Shown: positions 21,714 to 34,799, counted from the stretch's first letter. The stretch: DNA of 64,000 nt from Deroplatys truncata (GCA_030765065.1 CM060977.1:162263052-162327051), one strand, 5' to 3'. Made by a program: numbers and translations. Notes: generated by a model not told the origin, from the sequence alone.

Positions 21714-23333
21714 TTTGAAAATGCTTAACCAGCTTTAAGATCAACCAACATCACTACGCACTGATATACCTAGTTTTTTAAAGCGGTACAGACGCCCTTT
21801 GCAGAGACGTAATTTAACAATACCAAAAACCTGGTACTTGACCATCGTGATGGTCGCTAGCGTACGTAGGAGCAGGGTTCTCATAGCCGGTCGAAAGCGG
21901 TCAAAAAAGTGTACGACGTAGGTGTTCACAGTAGTTGCTGTCGAGTCAACCGTCGAGGTGTGAATGAACGAGATCTGTTCTTGCCGGCAATCTGGTTGGG
22001 AGATGAGAGGCGCGGTGGTAAAAATGGGAACTAAATAAGATGACGGAGGCATGAAGTTGAGGTTAAGGAGCGATGAGGTGTTGTCTGTGCGGAGGTTGGG
22101 ACTGAAAGAGGGGAAATATGGCGAACGAGGGATAAAAAGTATAACAGAAAGTGACGTGTGAAGTTGTGATTGGTGGGAATAAGAAGTGATGTTATTGGTG
22201 GAAAGGAACAAACGAAAGTTGTTGATTGGTAAGAATAAGAGCGATTATGATTGGTGGAAAGAAAAAAGGTGTGGGAGTGGGGTATGTTGGAGGTGATGGA
22301 AAAGTAAGTTTTGCTACCAACAACATTTGCAAAAGCCTATCCAGAACTCATCAGCAATTTTAAATAACTAGTGTTTCGGGGTTTTCTCTGGTTGGTAGAC
22401 GAATGCAAGCTGTTTCTGCTTTTTCATAGGTTTTCCCAAAATTGAAAATGCATATATATATTGTAACACAAATGTGTGCAGTGCAAAAGAAAATAAAAAT
22501 TAAATAGGCACACACACACACCCGTTGCAGTTGCCATACTTATATTATTCGTCTTTTCCTTTTTTTCTTTTTGTTTTTTCGTTTTTTTAAAAAATATCTA
22601 GTTTTTGGGGGTTTTCTGCGGATGGTAAACGAATGCAAGCTCTCTCTGCTTTTTCATAGCTTTTCCCTGGTTGGTAGGCGTTTGCTGTAGTGGTTGAAGA
22701 AGCCGTTTCTAATTTTCGAGGTTTTTCAGGTTTTTAGTGGTTGTCCCTGTCCGGTAGGCAAATGATGAAGTTATACCTTGTCGGCGCACGGATGCTAGGC
22801 ACATACTCGCACACACACACACACATTTAATAGTAGCGTGTAGCAAACTGTTTTTGAAAAATGCTTAACCAGCTTTAAGATCAACCAACATCACTACGCA
22901 CTGATATACCTAGGTTTTTTAAAGCGGTACAGACGCCCTTTGCACAGACGTAATTTAACTATACCAAAAACCTGGTACTGGGCCATCGTAATGGTCGCTA
23001 GCGTACGTAGGAGCAGGGTTCTCATTGCCGGTCGAAAGCGGGCAAAAAAGTGTACTATCTTGTTTACATGGGTTTTCCAGATCGGTAGGCGTTAGAATAC
23101 TCTTAGAGCTTTTTTCAGGTTTTTCGCGGTTGTCCCTGTCCGGTAGGCAAATGATAAAGTTTTTCTATAATGTCGTCGTTTTGGCTTGTGGCGCACGGAT
23201 ACTAGGCACATACTCGCACACACACACACACACACTATAATAGTAGCGTATAAAAAATTTAACAAACAAAATCTACACAATGACAAAATTGAAAATGTAT
23301 ATATATTTTAACACAAAAGTGTGCAGTGCAAAC
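21714..23333. repeat. Internally duplicated subterminal region of the left arm
   Basis: The block AAACTGTTTTTGAAAA through GGTCGAAAGCGG at about 21709-21900 recurs at 22848-23040. The CCAAT/ERSE block at 20985-21180 recurs at 22125-22320. An ATGCATATATATA...GTGTGCAGTGCAAA block at 22445-22490 recurs at 23290-23335. CA/TG microsatellites occur at 22806-22826 and 23215-23236. The right arm mirrors this at 49955-51600. No gene is supported. Confidence 0.7.
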
Positions 23334-26300
23334 GATTTTCTAGCCCCTAGTGAGTGTAAACTTGCGTTTACTTCACTTCTTTCAAACTGCTTAAAAATCA
23401 TATAAATGGATGTATCACCTCATAATAAGCCTCTATATACCAAGAATATTGAATTTTTAACAAGGCAAGAAAATCGATTTTCTAGCCACTAGTGAGTGTA
23501 AAATCGCGTTTACTTCACTTCTTTCAAACTTCGAAAAAATCATATAAATGGTTGTTTCACGTCATAATAAGCCTATATATACCAAAAATACTGAGTTTTT
23601 AAAAAGTCAAGAAAATGGATTTTCTAGCACCTAGTGAGTGTAAAATCGCGTTTACTTCACTTCTTTCAAACTTCGAAAAAATCATATAAATGGTTGTTTC
23701 ACGTCATAATAAGCCTATATATACCAAGAATACTCGGTTTTTAAAAAGTCAAGAAATTGGATTTTCTAGCTCCTAGTGAGTGTAAAATCGCGTTTACTTC
23801 ACTTCTTTCAAACTTCGAAAAAAATCATATAAATGGTGGTTTCACGTCATAATAAGCCTATATATACCTAGAATACTCAGTTTTTAAAAAGTCAAGAAAT
23901 TGGATTTTCTAGCTCCTAGTGAGTGTAAAATCGCGTTTACTTCACTTCTTTCAAACTGCTTAAAAATCATATAAATGGGTGTATCACCTCATAAAAAGCC
24001 TCTATATACCAAGAAAATTGAGTTTTCAAAAAGGCAAGAAATTCGATTTTCTAGCGTCTATTGAGTGTAATTTCGCGTTTACTTCACTTCTTTCAAACTT
24101 TGAAAAAATCATATAAATGTTTGTTTCACGTCATAATAAGCCTTTATATACCAAGAATACTGAGTTTTTAAAAAGTCAAGAAATTCGATTTTCTAGCCCC
24201 TAGTGAGTGTAAAATCGCGTTTACTTCACTTCTTTCAAACTGCTTAAAAATCATATAAATGGATGTATCACCTCATAATAAGCCTCTATATACCAAGAAA
24301 ATTGAGTTTTAAAAAAGGCAAGAAATTCGATTTTCTAGCGTCTATTGAGTGTAAATTCGCGTTTACTTCACTTCTTTCAAACTTCGAAAAAATCATATAA
24401 ATGGTTGTTTCACGTCATAATAAGCCTATATATATATAAAGAATACTGAGTTTTTAAAAAGTCAGGAAATTCGATTTTCTAGCCCCTAGTGAGTGTAAAA
24501 TCGCGTTTACTTCACTTCTTTCAAACTGCTTAAAAATCATATAAATGGTTGTTTCACGTCATAATAGGCCTATATACCAAGAATACTGAGTTTTTAAAAA
24601 GTCAAGAAATTCGATTTTCTAGCCCCTAGTGAGTGTAAAATCTCGTTTACTTCACTTCTTTCAAACTGCTTAAAAATCATATAAATGAATGTATCACCTC
24701 ATAATAAGCCTCTATATACGAAAAATGCTGAGTATTCAAAAAGACAAGAAATTCGATTTTCTAGCCCCTAGTGAGTGTAAAATCGCCTTTACTTCACTTC
24801 TTTCAAACTGCTTAAAAATCATATAAATGGATGTATCACCTCATAATAAGCCTCTATACCAAGAAAATTGAGTTTTCAAAAAGGCAAGAAATTCGATTTT
24901 CTACCGTCTATTGAATGTAAAATCGCGTTTACTTCACTTCTTTCAAACTTCGAAAAAATCATATAAATGGATGTATCACCGCATAATAAGCCTCTATATG
25001 CCAAGAAAATTGAGTTTTCAAAAAGGCAAGAAATTCGATTTTCTACCGTCTATTGAGTTTAAATCGCGTTTACTTCACTTCTTTCAAACTTCGAAAAAAT
25101 CATATAAATGGTTGTTTCGCGTCATAATAACCCTATATATACCAAGAATACTGTGTTTTGGAAAAGTCAAGAAAATGGATTTTCTAGCACCTAGTGAGTG
25201 TAAAGTCGCGTTTACTTCACTTCTTTCAAACTTCGAAAAAAATCATATAAATCGTGGTTTCACGTCATAATAAGCCTATATATACCAAGAATACTCAGTT
25301 TTTAAAAAGTCAAGAATTTGGATTTTCTAGCTCCTAGTGAGTGTAAAATCGCGTTTACTTCACTTCTTTCAAACTGCTTAAAAATCATATAAATGGATGT
25401 ATCACCTCATAAAAAGCCTCTATATACCAAGAAAATTGAGTTTTCAAAAAGGCAAGAAATTCGATTTTCTACCGTCTATTGAGTGTAAATTCGCGTTTAC
25501 TTCACTTCTTTCAAACTTCGAAAAAATCATATAAATAGTTGTTTCACGTCATAATAAGCCTATATATACCAAGAATATTGAGTTTTTAAAAAGTCAAGAA
25601 ATTCGATTTTCTAGCCCCTAGTGAGTGTAAAATCGCGTTTACTTCACTTCTTTCGAACTGCTTAAAAATCATATAAATGGTTGTTTCACGTCATAATAGA
25701 CCTATATACCAAGAATACTGAGTTTTTAAAAAGTCAAGAAATGCGATCTTCTAGCCCCTAGTGAGTGTAAAATCGCGTTTACTTCACTTCTTTCAAACTG
25801 CTTAAAAATCATATAAATGAATGTATCACCTCATAATAAGCCTGTATATACGAAAAATGCTGAGTATTCAAAAAATCAAGAAATTCGATTTTCCAGCCCC
25901 TAGTGAGTGTAAAATCGCGTTTACTTCACTTCTTTCAAACTGCTCAAAAATCATATAAATGAATGTATCACCTCATAATAAGCCTGTATATACGAAAAAT
26001 GATGAGTATTCAAAAAGTCAAGAAATTCGATTTTCTAGCTCCTAGTGAGTGTAAAATCGCGTTTACTTCACTTCTTTCAAACTTCGAAAAAATCATATAA
26101 ATGAATGTATCACCTCATAATAAGCCTGTATATACGAAAAATGCTGAGTATTCAAAAAGTCAGGAAATTCGATTTTCTAGCCCCTAGTGAGTGTAAAATC
26201 GCGTTTACTTCACTTCTTTCAAACTTCCAAAAAATCATATAAATGGTTGTTTCACGTCATAATAAGCCTATATACCAAGAATACTGAGTTTTTAAAAAGT

Positions 26301-29300
26301 CAAGAAATTGGATTTTCTAGCCCCTAGTGAGTGTAAAATCGCGTTTACTTCACTTCTTTCAAACTGCTTAAAAATCATATAAATGAATGTATCACCTCAT
26401 AATAAGCCTCTATATACGAAAAATGCTGAGTATACAAAAAGACAAGAAATTCGATTTTCTAGCCCCTAGTGAGTGTAAAATCGCCTTTACTTCACTTCTT
26501 TCAAACTGCTTAAAAATCATATAAATGGATGTATCACCTCATAATAAGCCTCTATACCAAGAAAATTGAGTTTTCAAAAAGGCAAGAAATTCGATTTTCT
26601 ACCGTCTATTGAATGTAAAATCGCGTTTACTTCACTTCTTTCAAACTTCGAAAAAATCATATAAATGGATGTATCACCGCATAATAAGCCTCTATATACC
26701 AAGAAAATTGAGTTTTCAAAAAGGCAAGAAATTCGATTTTCTACCGTCTATTGAGTTTAAATCGCGTTTACTTCACTTCTTTCAAACTTCGAAAAAATCA
26801 TATAAATGGTTGTTTCGCGGCATAATAACCCTATATATACCAAGAATACTGTGTTTTGGAAAAGTCAAGAAAATGGATTTTCTAGCACCTAGTGAGTGTA
26901 AAGTCGCGTTTACTTCACTTCTTTCAAACTTCGAAAAAAATCATATAAATCGTGGTTTCACGTCATAATAAGCCTATATATACCAAGAATACTCAGTTTT
27001 GAAAAAGTCAAGAATTTGGATTTTCTAGCTCCTAGTGAGTGTAAAATCGCGTTTACTTCACTTCTTTCAAACTGCTTAAAAATTATATAAATGGATGTAT
27101 CACCTCATAAAAAGCCTCTATATACCAAGAAAATTGAGTTTTCAAAAAGGCAAGAAATTCGATTTTCTACCGTCTATTGAGTGTAAATTCGCGTTTACTT
27201 CACTTCTTTCAAACTTCGAAAAAATCATATAAATGGTTGTTTCACGTCATAATAAGCCTATATATACCAAGAATATTGAGTTTTTAAAAAGTCAAGAAAT
27301 TCGATTTTCTAGCCCCTAGTGAGTGTAAAATCGCGTTTACTTCACTTCTTTCAAACTGCTTAAAAATCATATAAATGGTTGTTTCACGTCATAATAGACC
27401 TATATACCAAGAATACTGAGTTTTTAAAAAGTCAAGAAATGCGATCTTCTAGCCCCTAGTGAGTGTAAAATCGCGTTTACTTCACTTCTTTCAAACTGCT
27501 TAAAAATCATATAAATGAATGTATCACCTCAAAATAAGCCTGTATATACGAAAAATGCTGAGTATTCAAAAAATCAAGAAATTCGATTTTCTAGCCCCTA
27601 GTGAGTGTAAAATCGCGTTTACTTCACTTCTTTCAAACTTCGAAAAAATCATATAAATGGATGTATCACCTCATAATAAGCCTCTATATACCAAGAAAAT
27701 TGAGTTTTCAAAAAGGCAAGAAATTCGATTTTCTACCGTCTATTGAGTTTAAAATCGCGTTTACTTTACTTCTTTCAAACTTCGAAAAAATCATATAAAT
27801 GGTTGTTTCGCGTCATAATAAGCCTATATACCAAGAATACTGAGTTTTTAAAAAGTCAAGAAATTCGATTTTCTAGCCCCTAGTGAGTGTAAAATCGCGT
27901 TTACTTCACCTCTTTCAAACCGCTTAAAAATCATATAAATGGTTGTTTCACGTCGTAATAAGCCTATATACCAAGAATACTGAGTTTTTAAAAAGTCAAG
28001 AAAATGTATTTTCTAGCACCTAGTGAGTGTAAAATCGCGTTTACTTCACTTCTTTCAAACTGCTCAAAAATCATATAAATGAATGTATCACCTCATAATA
28101 AGCCTGTATATACGAAAAATGATGAGTATTCAAAAAGTCAAGAAATTCGATTTTCTAGCTCCTAGTGAGTGTAAAATCGCGTTTACTTCACTTCTTTCAA
28201 ACTTCGAAAAAATCATATAAATGAATGTATCACCTCATAATAAGCCTGTATATACGAAAAATGCTGAGTATTCAAAAAGTCAGGAAATTCGATTTTCTAG
28301 CCCCTAGTGAGTGTAAAATCGCGTTTACTTCACTTCTTTCAAACTTCCAAAAAATCATATAAATGGTTGTTTCACGTCATAATAAGCCTATATACCAAGA
28401 ATACTGAGTTTTTAAAAAGTCAAGAAATTCGATTTTCTAGCCCCTAGTGAGTGTAAAATCGCGTTTACTTCACTTCTTTCAAACTGCTTAAAAATCATAT
28501 AAATGGTTGTTTCACGTCATAATAGGCCTATATACCAAGAATACTGAGTTTTTAAAAAGTCAAGAAATTCGATTTTCTAGCCCCTAGTGAGTGTAAAATC
28601 TCGTTTACTTCACTTCTTTCAAACTGCTTAAAAATCATATAAATGAATGTATCACCTCATAATAAGCCTCTATATACGAAAAATGCTGAGTATTCAAAAC
28701 GACAAGAAATTCGATTTTCTAGCCCCTAGTGAGTGTAAAATCGCCTTTACTTCACTTCTTTCAAACTGCTTAAAAATCATATAAATGGATGTATCACCTC
28801 ATAATATGCCTCTATACCAAGAAAATTGAGTTTTCAAAAAGGCAAGAAATTCGATTTTCTACCGTCTATTGAATGTAAAATCGCGTTTACTTCACTTCTT
28901 TCAAACTTCGAAAAAATCATATAAATGGATGTATCACCGCATAATAAGCCTCTATATACCAAGAAAATTGAGGTTACAAAAAGGCAAGAAATTCGATTTT
29001 CTACCGTCTATTGAGTTTAAAATCACGTTTACTTCACTTCTTTCGACTTCGAAAAAATCATATAAATGGTTGTTTCGCGTCATAATAACCCTATATATAC
29101 CAAGAATACTGAGTTTTTAAAAAGTCAAGAAATTCGATTTTCTAGCCCCTAGTGAGTGTAAAATCTCGTTTACTTCACCTCTTTCAAACCGCATAAAAAT
29201 CATATAAATGGTTGTTTCACGTCATAATAAGCCTATATACCAAGAATACTGAGTTATTGAAAAGTCAAGAAAATGGATTTTCTAGCACCTAGTGAGTGTA

Positions 29301-31666
29301 AAATCGCGTTTACTTCACTTCTTTCAAACTTCGAAAAAAATCATATAAATGGTGGTTTCACGTCATAATAAGCCTATATATACCAAGAATACTCAGTTTT
29401 TAAAAAGTCAAGAATTTGGATTTTCTAGCTCCTAGTGAGTGTAAAATCGCGTTTACTTCACTTCTTTCAAACTGCTTAAAAATCATATAAATGGATGTAT
29501 CACCTCATAAAAAGCCTCTATATACCAAGAAAATTGAGTTTTCAAAAAGGCAAGAAATTCGATTTTCTACCGTCTATTGAGTGTAAATTCGCGTTTACTT
29601 CACTTCTTTCAAACTTCGAAAAAATCATATAAATGGTTGTTTCACGTCATAATAAGCCTATATATACCAAGAATACTGAGTTTTTAAAAAGTCAAGAAAT
29701 TCCATTTTCTAGCCCCTAGTGAGTGTAAAATCGCGTTTACTTCACTTCTTTCAAACTGCTTAAAAATCATATAAATGGTTGTTTCACGTCATAATAGACC
29801 TATATACCAAGAATACTGAGTTTTTAAAAAGTCAAGAAATGCGATCTTCTAGCCCCTAGTGAGTGTAAAATCGCGTTTACTTCACTTCTTTCAAACTGCT
29901 TAAAAATCATATAAATGAATGTATCACCTCATAATAAGCCTGTATATACGAAAAATGCTGAGTATTCAAAAAATCAAGAAATTCGATTTTCTAGCCCCTA
30001 GTGTGTGTAAAATCGCGTTTACTTCACTTCTTTCAAACTTCGAAAAAATCATATAAATGGATGTATCACCTCATAATAAGCCTCTATATACCAAGAAAAT
30101 TGAGTTTTCAAAAAGGCAAGAAATTCGATTTTCTACCGTCTATTGAGTTTAAAATCGCGTTTACTTCACTTCTTTCAAACTTCGAAAAAATCATATAAAT
30201 GGTTGTTTCGCGTCATAATAAGCCTATATACCAAGAATACTGAGTTTTTAAAAAGTCAAGAAATTCGATTTTCTAGCCCCTAGTGAGTGTAAAATCGCGT
30301 TTACTTCACCTCTTTCAAACCGCTTAAAAATCATATAAATGGTTGTTTCACGTCGTAATAAGCCTATATACCAAGAATACTGAGTTTTTAAAAAGTCAAG
30401 AAAATGTATTTTCTAGCACCTAGTGAGTGTAAAATCGCGTTTACTTCACTTCTTTCAAACTTCGAATAAAATCATATAAATGGTGGATTCACGTCATAAT
30501 AAGCCTATATATACCAAGAATACTCAGTTTTTAAAAAGTAAAGAAATTGGATTTTCTAGCTCCTAGTGAGTGTAAAATCGCGTTTACTTCACTTCTTTCA
30601 AACTGCTCAAAAATCATATAAATGAATGTATCACCTCATAATAAGCCTGTATATACGAAAAATGCTGAGTATTCAAAAAGTCAAGAAATTCGATTTTCTA
30701 GCTCCCAGTGAGTGTAAAATCGCGTTTACTTCACTTCTTTCAAACTTCGAAAAAATCATATAAATGAATGTATCACCTCATAATAAGCCTGTATATACGA
30801 AAAATGCTGAGTATTCAAAAAGTCAAGAAATTCGATTTTTTAGCCCCTAGTGAGTGTAAAATCGCGTTTACTTCACTTTTTTCAAACTTCGAAAAAATCA
30901 TATAAATGGTTGTTTCACGTCATAATAAGCCTATATACCAAGAATACTGAGTTTTTAAAAAGTCAAGAAATTGGATTTTCTAGCCCCTAGTGAGTGTAAA
31001 ATCGCGTTTACTTCACTTCTTTCAAACTGCTTAAAAATCATATAAATGAATGTATCACCTCATAATAAGCCTCTATATACGAAAAATGCTGAGTATTCAA
31101 AAAGTCAAGAAATTCGATTTTCTAGCCCCTAGTGAGTGTAAAATCGCGTTTACGTCACTTCTTTCAAACTGCTTAAAAATCATATAAATGGATGTATCAC
31201 CTCATAATAAGCCTCTATATACCAAGAAAATTGAGTTTTCAAAAAGGCAAGAAATTCGATTTTCTAGCGTCTATTGAGTGTAAAATCGCGTTTACTTCAC
31301 TTCTTTCAAACTTCGAAAAAATCATATAAATGGTTGTTTCACGTCATAATAAGCCTATATACCAAGAATACTGAGTTTTTAAAAAGTCAAGAAATTCGAT
31401 TTTCTAGCCCTTAGTGAGTGTAAAATCGCGTTTACTTCACTTCTTTCAAACTGCTTAAAAATCATATAAATGGTTGTTTCACGTCATAATAAGCCTATAT
31501 ACCAAGAATACTGAGTTTTTAAGAAGTCAAGAAATTCGATTTTCCAGCCCCTAGTGAGTGTAAAATCGCGTTTACTTCACTTCTTTCAAACTTCGAAAAG
31601 ATCATATAAATGGTTGTTTCACGTCATAATAAGCCTTCATATACCAAAAATACTGAGTTTTTTTTT
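23334..31666 (+). repeat. 142-bp satellite array, left arm (about 59 units)
   Basis: Tandem units of 141-143 bp. Landmarks in each unit: TTTTCTAGCCCCTAGTGAGT, GTAAAATCGCGTTTACTTCAC, then one of two middles (CTGCTTAAAAATC or CTTCGAAAAAATC), then CATATAAATGG and CATAATAAGCC. The two middles alternate irregularly. Variant markers recur at higher-order spacings. The GCGATCTTCTAG marker is at about 25744, 27442 and 29842, giving 1698 bp (12 units) and 2400 bp (17 units). Open frames of 60-120 aa in this region are by-products of the repeat and are not genes. Confidence 0.97.
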
Positions 31667-32111
31667 CGTACTCACCTATAAGAGATAGAGGGTAGAGGTC
31701 ATACGAACGTAACACTTGAGAATTTTTAATCTGCAGTTGGTGTTACTCCTTAGAAAGGAAGTATCTGCTGATTCTATTTAATTCTTACATTTTACATAAC
31801 ACGTATGCACGGCACAACACAAAAACACTACACACGACACTCATAGTTTTAAATATTGCACTAGTGGGGGTGCAAGCTGAACCACTATTAACAACAGGTA
31901 GCAAGCGTTACCGTTCTCCTCACTTTAGTATCGGAGAAAACAGTAAAATAGAATCATTCTCATGTCCAGCACTACGTGCAAAGACCGTGTGCTGCTGTGT
32001 GTGTAAAATGAGCGTGAGAAACGGATGTTCGTCAGCGATAAAATCTTTTAAATGCAGTTTTATTGTCGATGGTAGGGATCGTGCAGTGGTGGATCGTGAC
32101 AGGAAATGCAC
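31667..32111. other. Spacer between satellite and minisatellite, left, with splice-donor motif
   Basis: Mirror of 34800-35246. On the minus strand it ends in CTCTTATAG|GTGAGTACG at 31676/31675, directly before the satellite array. No coding frame is supported. The minus-strand frame at 31920-32111 is kept in the mirror copy (34802-34993), but the arms are near-identical. Confidence 0.5.
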
Positions 32112-33036
32112 GGCAAGACCTTAGTGCTAGGCAACTGTACCTCTGTTTCTATACGTGAACGGCAGATTGCAGCTTCGATACGTGTCCACGGAGACCTTAG
32201 TGCTAGGCAACTGCACCTCTGTTTCTATACGTGAACGGCATATTGCAGCTTCGATACGTATCCACGGGGACCTTAGTGCTAGGCAACTGCACCTCTGTTT
32301 CTATACATGAACGGCAGATTGCAGCTTCAATACGTTTCCACGGAGACCTTAGTGCTAGGCAACTGTACCTCTGTTTCTATACGTGAACGGCGGATTGCAG
32401 CTTCGATACGTGTCCACGGAGACCTTAGTGCTAGGCAACTGCACCTCTGTTTCTATACGTGAACGGCAGATTGCAGCTTCGATACGTATCCGCGGAGACC
32501 TTAGTGCTAGGCAACTGCACCTCTGTTTCTATACGTTAACGGCAGATTGCAGCTTCAATACGTGTCCACGGAGACCTTAGTGCTAGGCAACTGTACCTCT
32601 GTTTCTATACGTGAACGGCAGATTGCAGCTTCGATACGTGTCCACGGAGTCCTTAGTGCTAGGCAACTGTACCTGTGTTTCTATACGTGAACGTCAGATG
32701 GCAGCTTCGATACGTGTCCACGGAGACCTTAGTGCTAGGCAACTGTACCTCTGTTTCTATACGTGAACGGCAGATTGCAGCTTCGATACGTGTTCACGGA
32801 GACCTTAGTGGTAGGCAACTGCACCTCTGTTTCTATACGTGAACGGCAGATTGCAGCTTCGATACATGTCCACGGAAACCTTAGTGCTAGGCAACTGTAC
32901 CTGTGTTTCTATACGTGAACGTCAGATGGCAGCTTCGATACGTGTCCACGGAGACCTTAGTGCTAGGCAACTGTACCTCTGTTTCTATACGTGAACGGCA
33001 GATTGCAGCTTCGATACGTGTCCACGGAGACCTTTC
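32112..33036 (+). repeat. 76-bp minisatellite, left (about 12 units)
   Basis: Exact 76-bp periodicity of GACCTTAGTGCTAGGCAACT (starts at 32117, 32193, 32269 and so on), followed by CTCTGTTTCTATACGTGAAC and GATTGCAGCTTCGATACGTG. The mirror array at 34186-34799 has about 8 units. Units differ by a few bases. Confidence 0.95.
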
Positions 33037-33240
33037 GCTTCAGGTGACAAAATAACACTAGGCACTTGTGTGCCGTGGTGTAAGCCGCAATCACGGCATT
33101 GGTAGCGTGGATCTCCTTGGGGCTCTCCTCGGAGTTACCTCAACACCACGTACATGACCTGGTTTGTCACGGGTACGCAGGTCTGCACTACCACTTCCTC
33201 GGCGTTGAGCAGGCCCAGGAGGCGATCGTACCGGTACACC
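33037..33240 (-). pseudogene. Fossil fragment of protein-primed DNA polymerase B, left core copy
   Basis: Mirror copy of 33983-34185. The recognisable part corresponds to the conserved region of Polinton-type PolB just before the catalytic DTD motif, with the pattern N-A-V-I-A-A-Y-T-T-A. It is a small broken remnant. Codon usage is GC3-rich, unlike the AT-rich surroundings, which supports its origin as a former coding sequence. Confidence 0.6.
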
Positions 33241-33352
33241 AGCTAGCACGTGGACATGTTATCGCGCTGTGGTGTTGCGTGTGCGAGGTATGGAAACTCA
33301 AGGACGCAAAACATGCACGACCGAGGGTTAAAAAGCAGAACAAGTAGTGAGA

Positions 33353-33371
33353 CGTGGAACGTTGTGATTGG
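33353..33371 (-). promoter_or_regulatory. Exact ERSE (CCAAT-N9-CCACG), left core
   Basis: Reads CCAATCACAACGTTCCACG on the minus strand, followed by GTCTCACTAC and TTTTTAACCCTCGG. The layout matches the arm modules and points outward from the centre. Confidence 0.5.
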
Positions 33372-33540
33372 TGAGAATAAGAAGATCTCTGATAGGTTGA
33401 CAAATTGAAATAACGTGATGTGATAGGCGAAAATAAAATCAAAGGTGATTGGATGAAAAAGGACGACAAGGAATTAGCGGTGAATTTGTGAACTAAGATG
33501 GCGAAGATTTTTTTTTTTTAAAAAAAAGGATAATATAAGT

Positions 33541-33681
33541 ATGGCAACTGTAACGGTTTACGGCAAACGCGCGCCGCGCAATGCGTCACGCCGGGCAATA
33601 AAACAAAAATTATATTGAGCAAGATGCCCGGCATGACGCATTGCGCGGCGCGCGTTTGCCGTAAACCGTTACAGTTGCCAT
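33541..33681. other. Central hairpin of the giant palindrome
   Basis: The stem ATGGCAACTGTAACGGTTTA onward (33541-33598) is complementary to 33625-33681 with very few mismatches. It is about 57 bp, very GC-rich near the tip (GCGCGCCGCGC), and closes on a 26-nt AT-rich loop, TAAAACAAAAATTATATTGA onward. This is the symmetry centre of the 32-kb element. The flanking motif GTTGCCATACTTATATTAT also occurs near each arm's outer part (22530 and 50745). Confidence 0.9.
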
Positions 33682-33850
33682 ACTTATATTATCCTTTTTT
33701 TTTTAAAATAAAAATCTTCGCCATCTTAGTTCACAAATTCACCGCTAATTCCTTGTCGTCATTTTTCATCCAATCACCTTTGATTTTATTTTCGCCTATC
33801 ACATCACGTTATTTCAATTTGTCCACCTATCAGAGATCGTCTTATTTTCA

Positions 33851-33869
33851 CCAATCACAACGTTCCACG
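33851..33869 (+). promoter_or_regulatory. Exact ERSE (CCAAT-N9-CCACG), right core
   Basis: CCAATCACAACGTTCCACG on the plus strand, followed by TCACTACTTG and CTTTTTAACCCTCGG. It is the mirror of 33353-33371, so the core holds a divergent pair about 480 bp apart that flanks the central hairpin. Confidence 0.5.
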
Positions 33870-33982
33870 TCACTACTTGTTCTGCTTTTTAACCCTCGGT
33901 CGTGCATGTTTTGCGTCCTTGAGTTTCCATACCTCGCACACGCAACACCACAGCGCGATAACATGTCACGTGCTAGCTGGTG

Positions 33983-34185
33983 TACCGGTACGATCGCCTC
34001 CTGGGCCTGCTCAACGCCGAGGAAGTGGTAGTGCAGACCTGCGTACCCGTGACGAACCAGGTCATGTACGTGGTGTTGAGGTAACCCCGAGGAGAACCCC
34101 AAGGAGATCCACGCTACCAATGCCGTGATTGCGGCTTACACCACGGCACACAAGTGCCTAGTGTTATTTTGTCACCTGAAGCGAA
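33983..34185 (+). pseudogene. Fossil fragment of protein-primed DNA polymerase B, right core copy
   Basis: The GC3-rich segment contains a stretch recognisable as ATNAVIAAYTTAHK, preceded by a part with YDRLLGLLNAEEVVVQTCVP. In Polinton-type PolB a similar order (a short loop region, then N-x-x-I-A-A-x-T-T-A) lies between the palm motifs and before the catalytic DTD. The fragment stops at the 76-bp minisatellite. It is broken and far too short to be functional. The identification rests on motif recollection, without a database search. Confidence 0.6.
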
Positions 34186-34799
34186 AGGTCTCTGTGGACA
34201 CGTATCGAAGCTGCAATCTGCCGTTCACGTATAGAAACAGAGGTAAGTTGCCTAGCACTAAGGTCTCCGTGGACACGAATCGAAGCTGCCATCTGACGTT
34301 CACGTATAGAAACACAGGTACAGTTGCCTAGCACTAAGGTCTCCGTGGACACGTATCGAAGCTGCAATCTGCCGTTCACGTATAGAAACAGAGGTGCAGT
34401 TGCCTACCACTAAGGTCTCCGTGAACACGTATCGAAGCTGCAATCTGCTGTTCACGTATAGAAACAGAGGTACAGTTGCCTAGCACTAAGGTCTCCGTGG
34501 ACACGTATCGAAGCTGCCATCTGACGGTAACGTATAGAAACAGAGGTACAGTTGCCTAGCACTAAGGTCTACGTGGACACGTATTGAAGCTGCAATCTGC
34601 CGTTCACGTATAGAAACAGAGGTGCAGTTGCCTAGCACTAAGGTCTCCGTGGATACGTATCGAAGCTGCAATCTGCCGTTCACGTATAGAAACAGAGGTG
34701 CAGTTGCCTAGCACTAAGGTCTCCGTGGACACGTATCAAGCTGCTATCTGCCGTTCAAGTATAGAAACAGAGGTACAGTTGCCTAGCACTAAGGTCTTG
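34186..34799 (-). repeat. 76-bp minisatellite, right (about 8 units)
   Basis: Inverted counterpart of 32112-33036 with the same 76-bp unit (GTGGACACGTATCGAAGCTG, GTTCACGTATAGAAACAGAG, TTGCCTAGCACTAAGG). Eight units against twelve on the left shows independent length change. Confidence 0.95.

Larger units (their letters stand above)
20852..22173 (-). promoter_or_regulatory. Three ERSE-like CCAAT-N9-CCACG modules, left arm
   Basis: On the minus strand 20852-20870 is an exact CCAAT-N9-CCACG. The modules 21019-21037 and 22155-22173 are CCAAT-N9-ACACG. The latter two are each followed within about 12-30 nt by GTCACTTTCTGTTATAC and TTTTTATCCCTCG, which looks like a TATA-like core region. Several further CCAAT boxes (ATTGGTGG on the plus strand) lie at 21030-21120 and 22165-22260. 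The orientation is outward, towards the element end. Confidence 0.5.

Noticed and set aside
24911-30198. Repeated 60-120 aa frames containing SRLLHFFQTSKKSYKW
   Set aside because: These are translations of the 142-bp satellite monomer and recur with its higher-order period. The unit length is not divisible by 3 and the frames close quickly.
32112-33036. CRISPR-like regular repeats
   Set aside because: The 76-bp, 142-bp and 21-bp arrays are head-to-tail repeats with no unique spacers, and the genome is eukaryotic.
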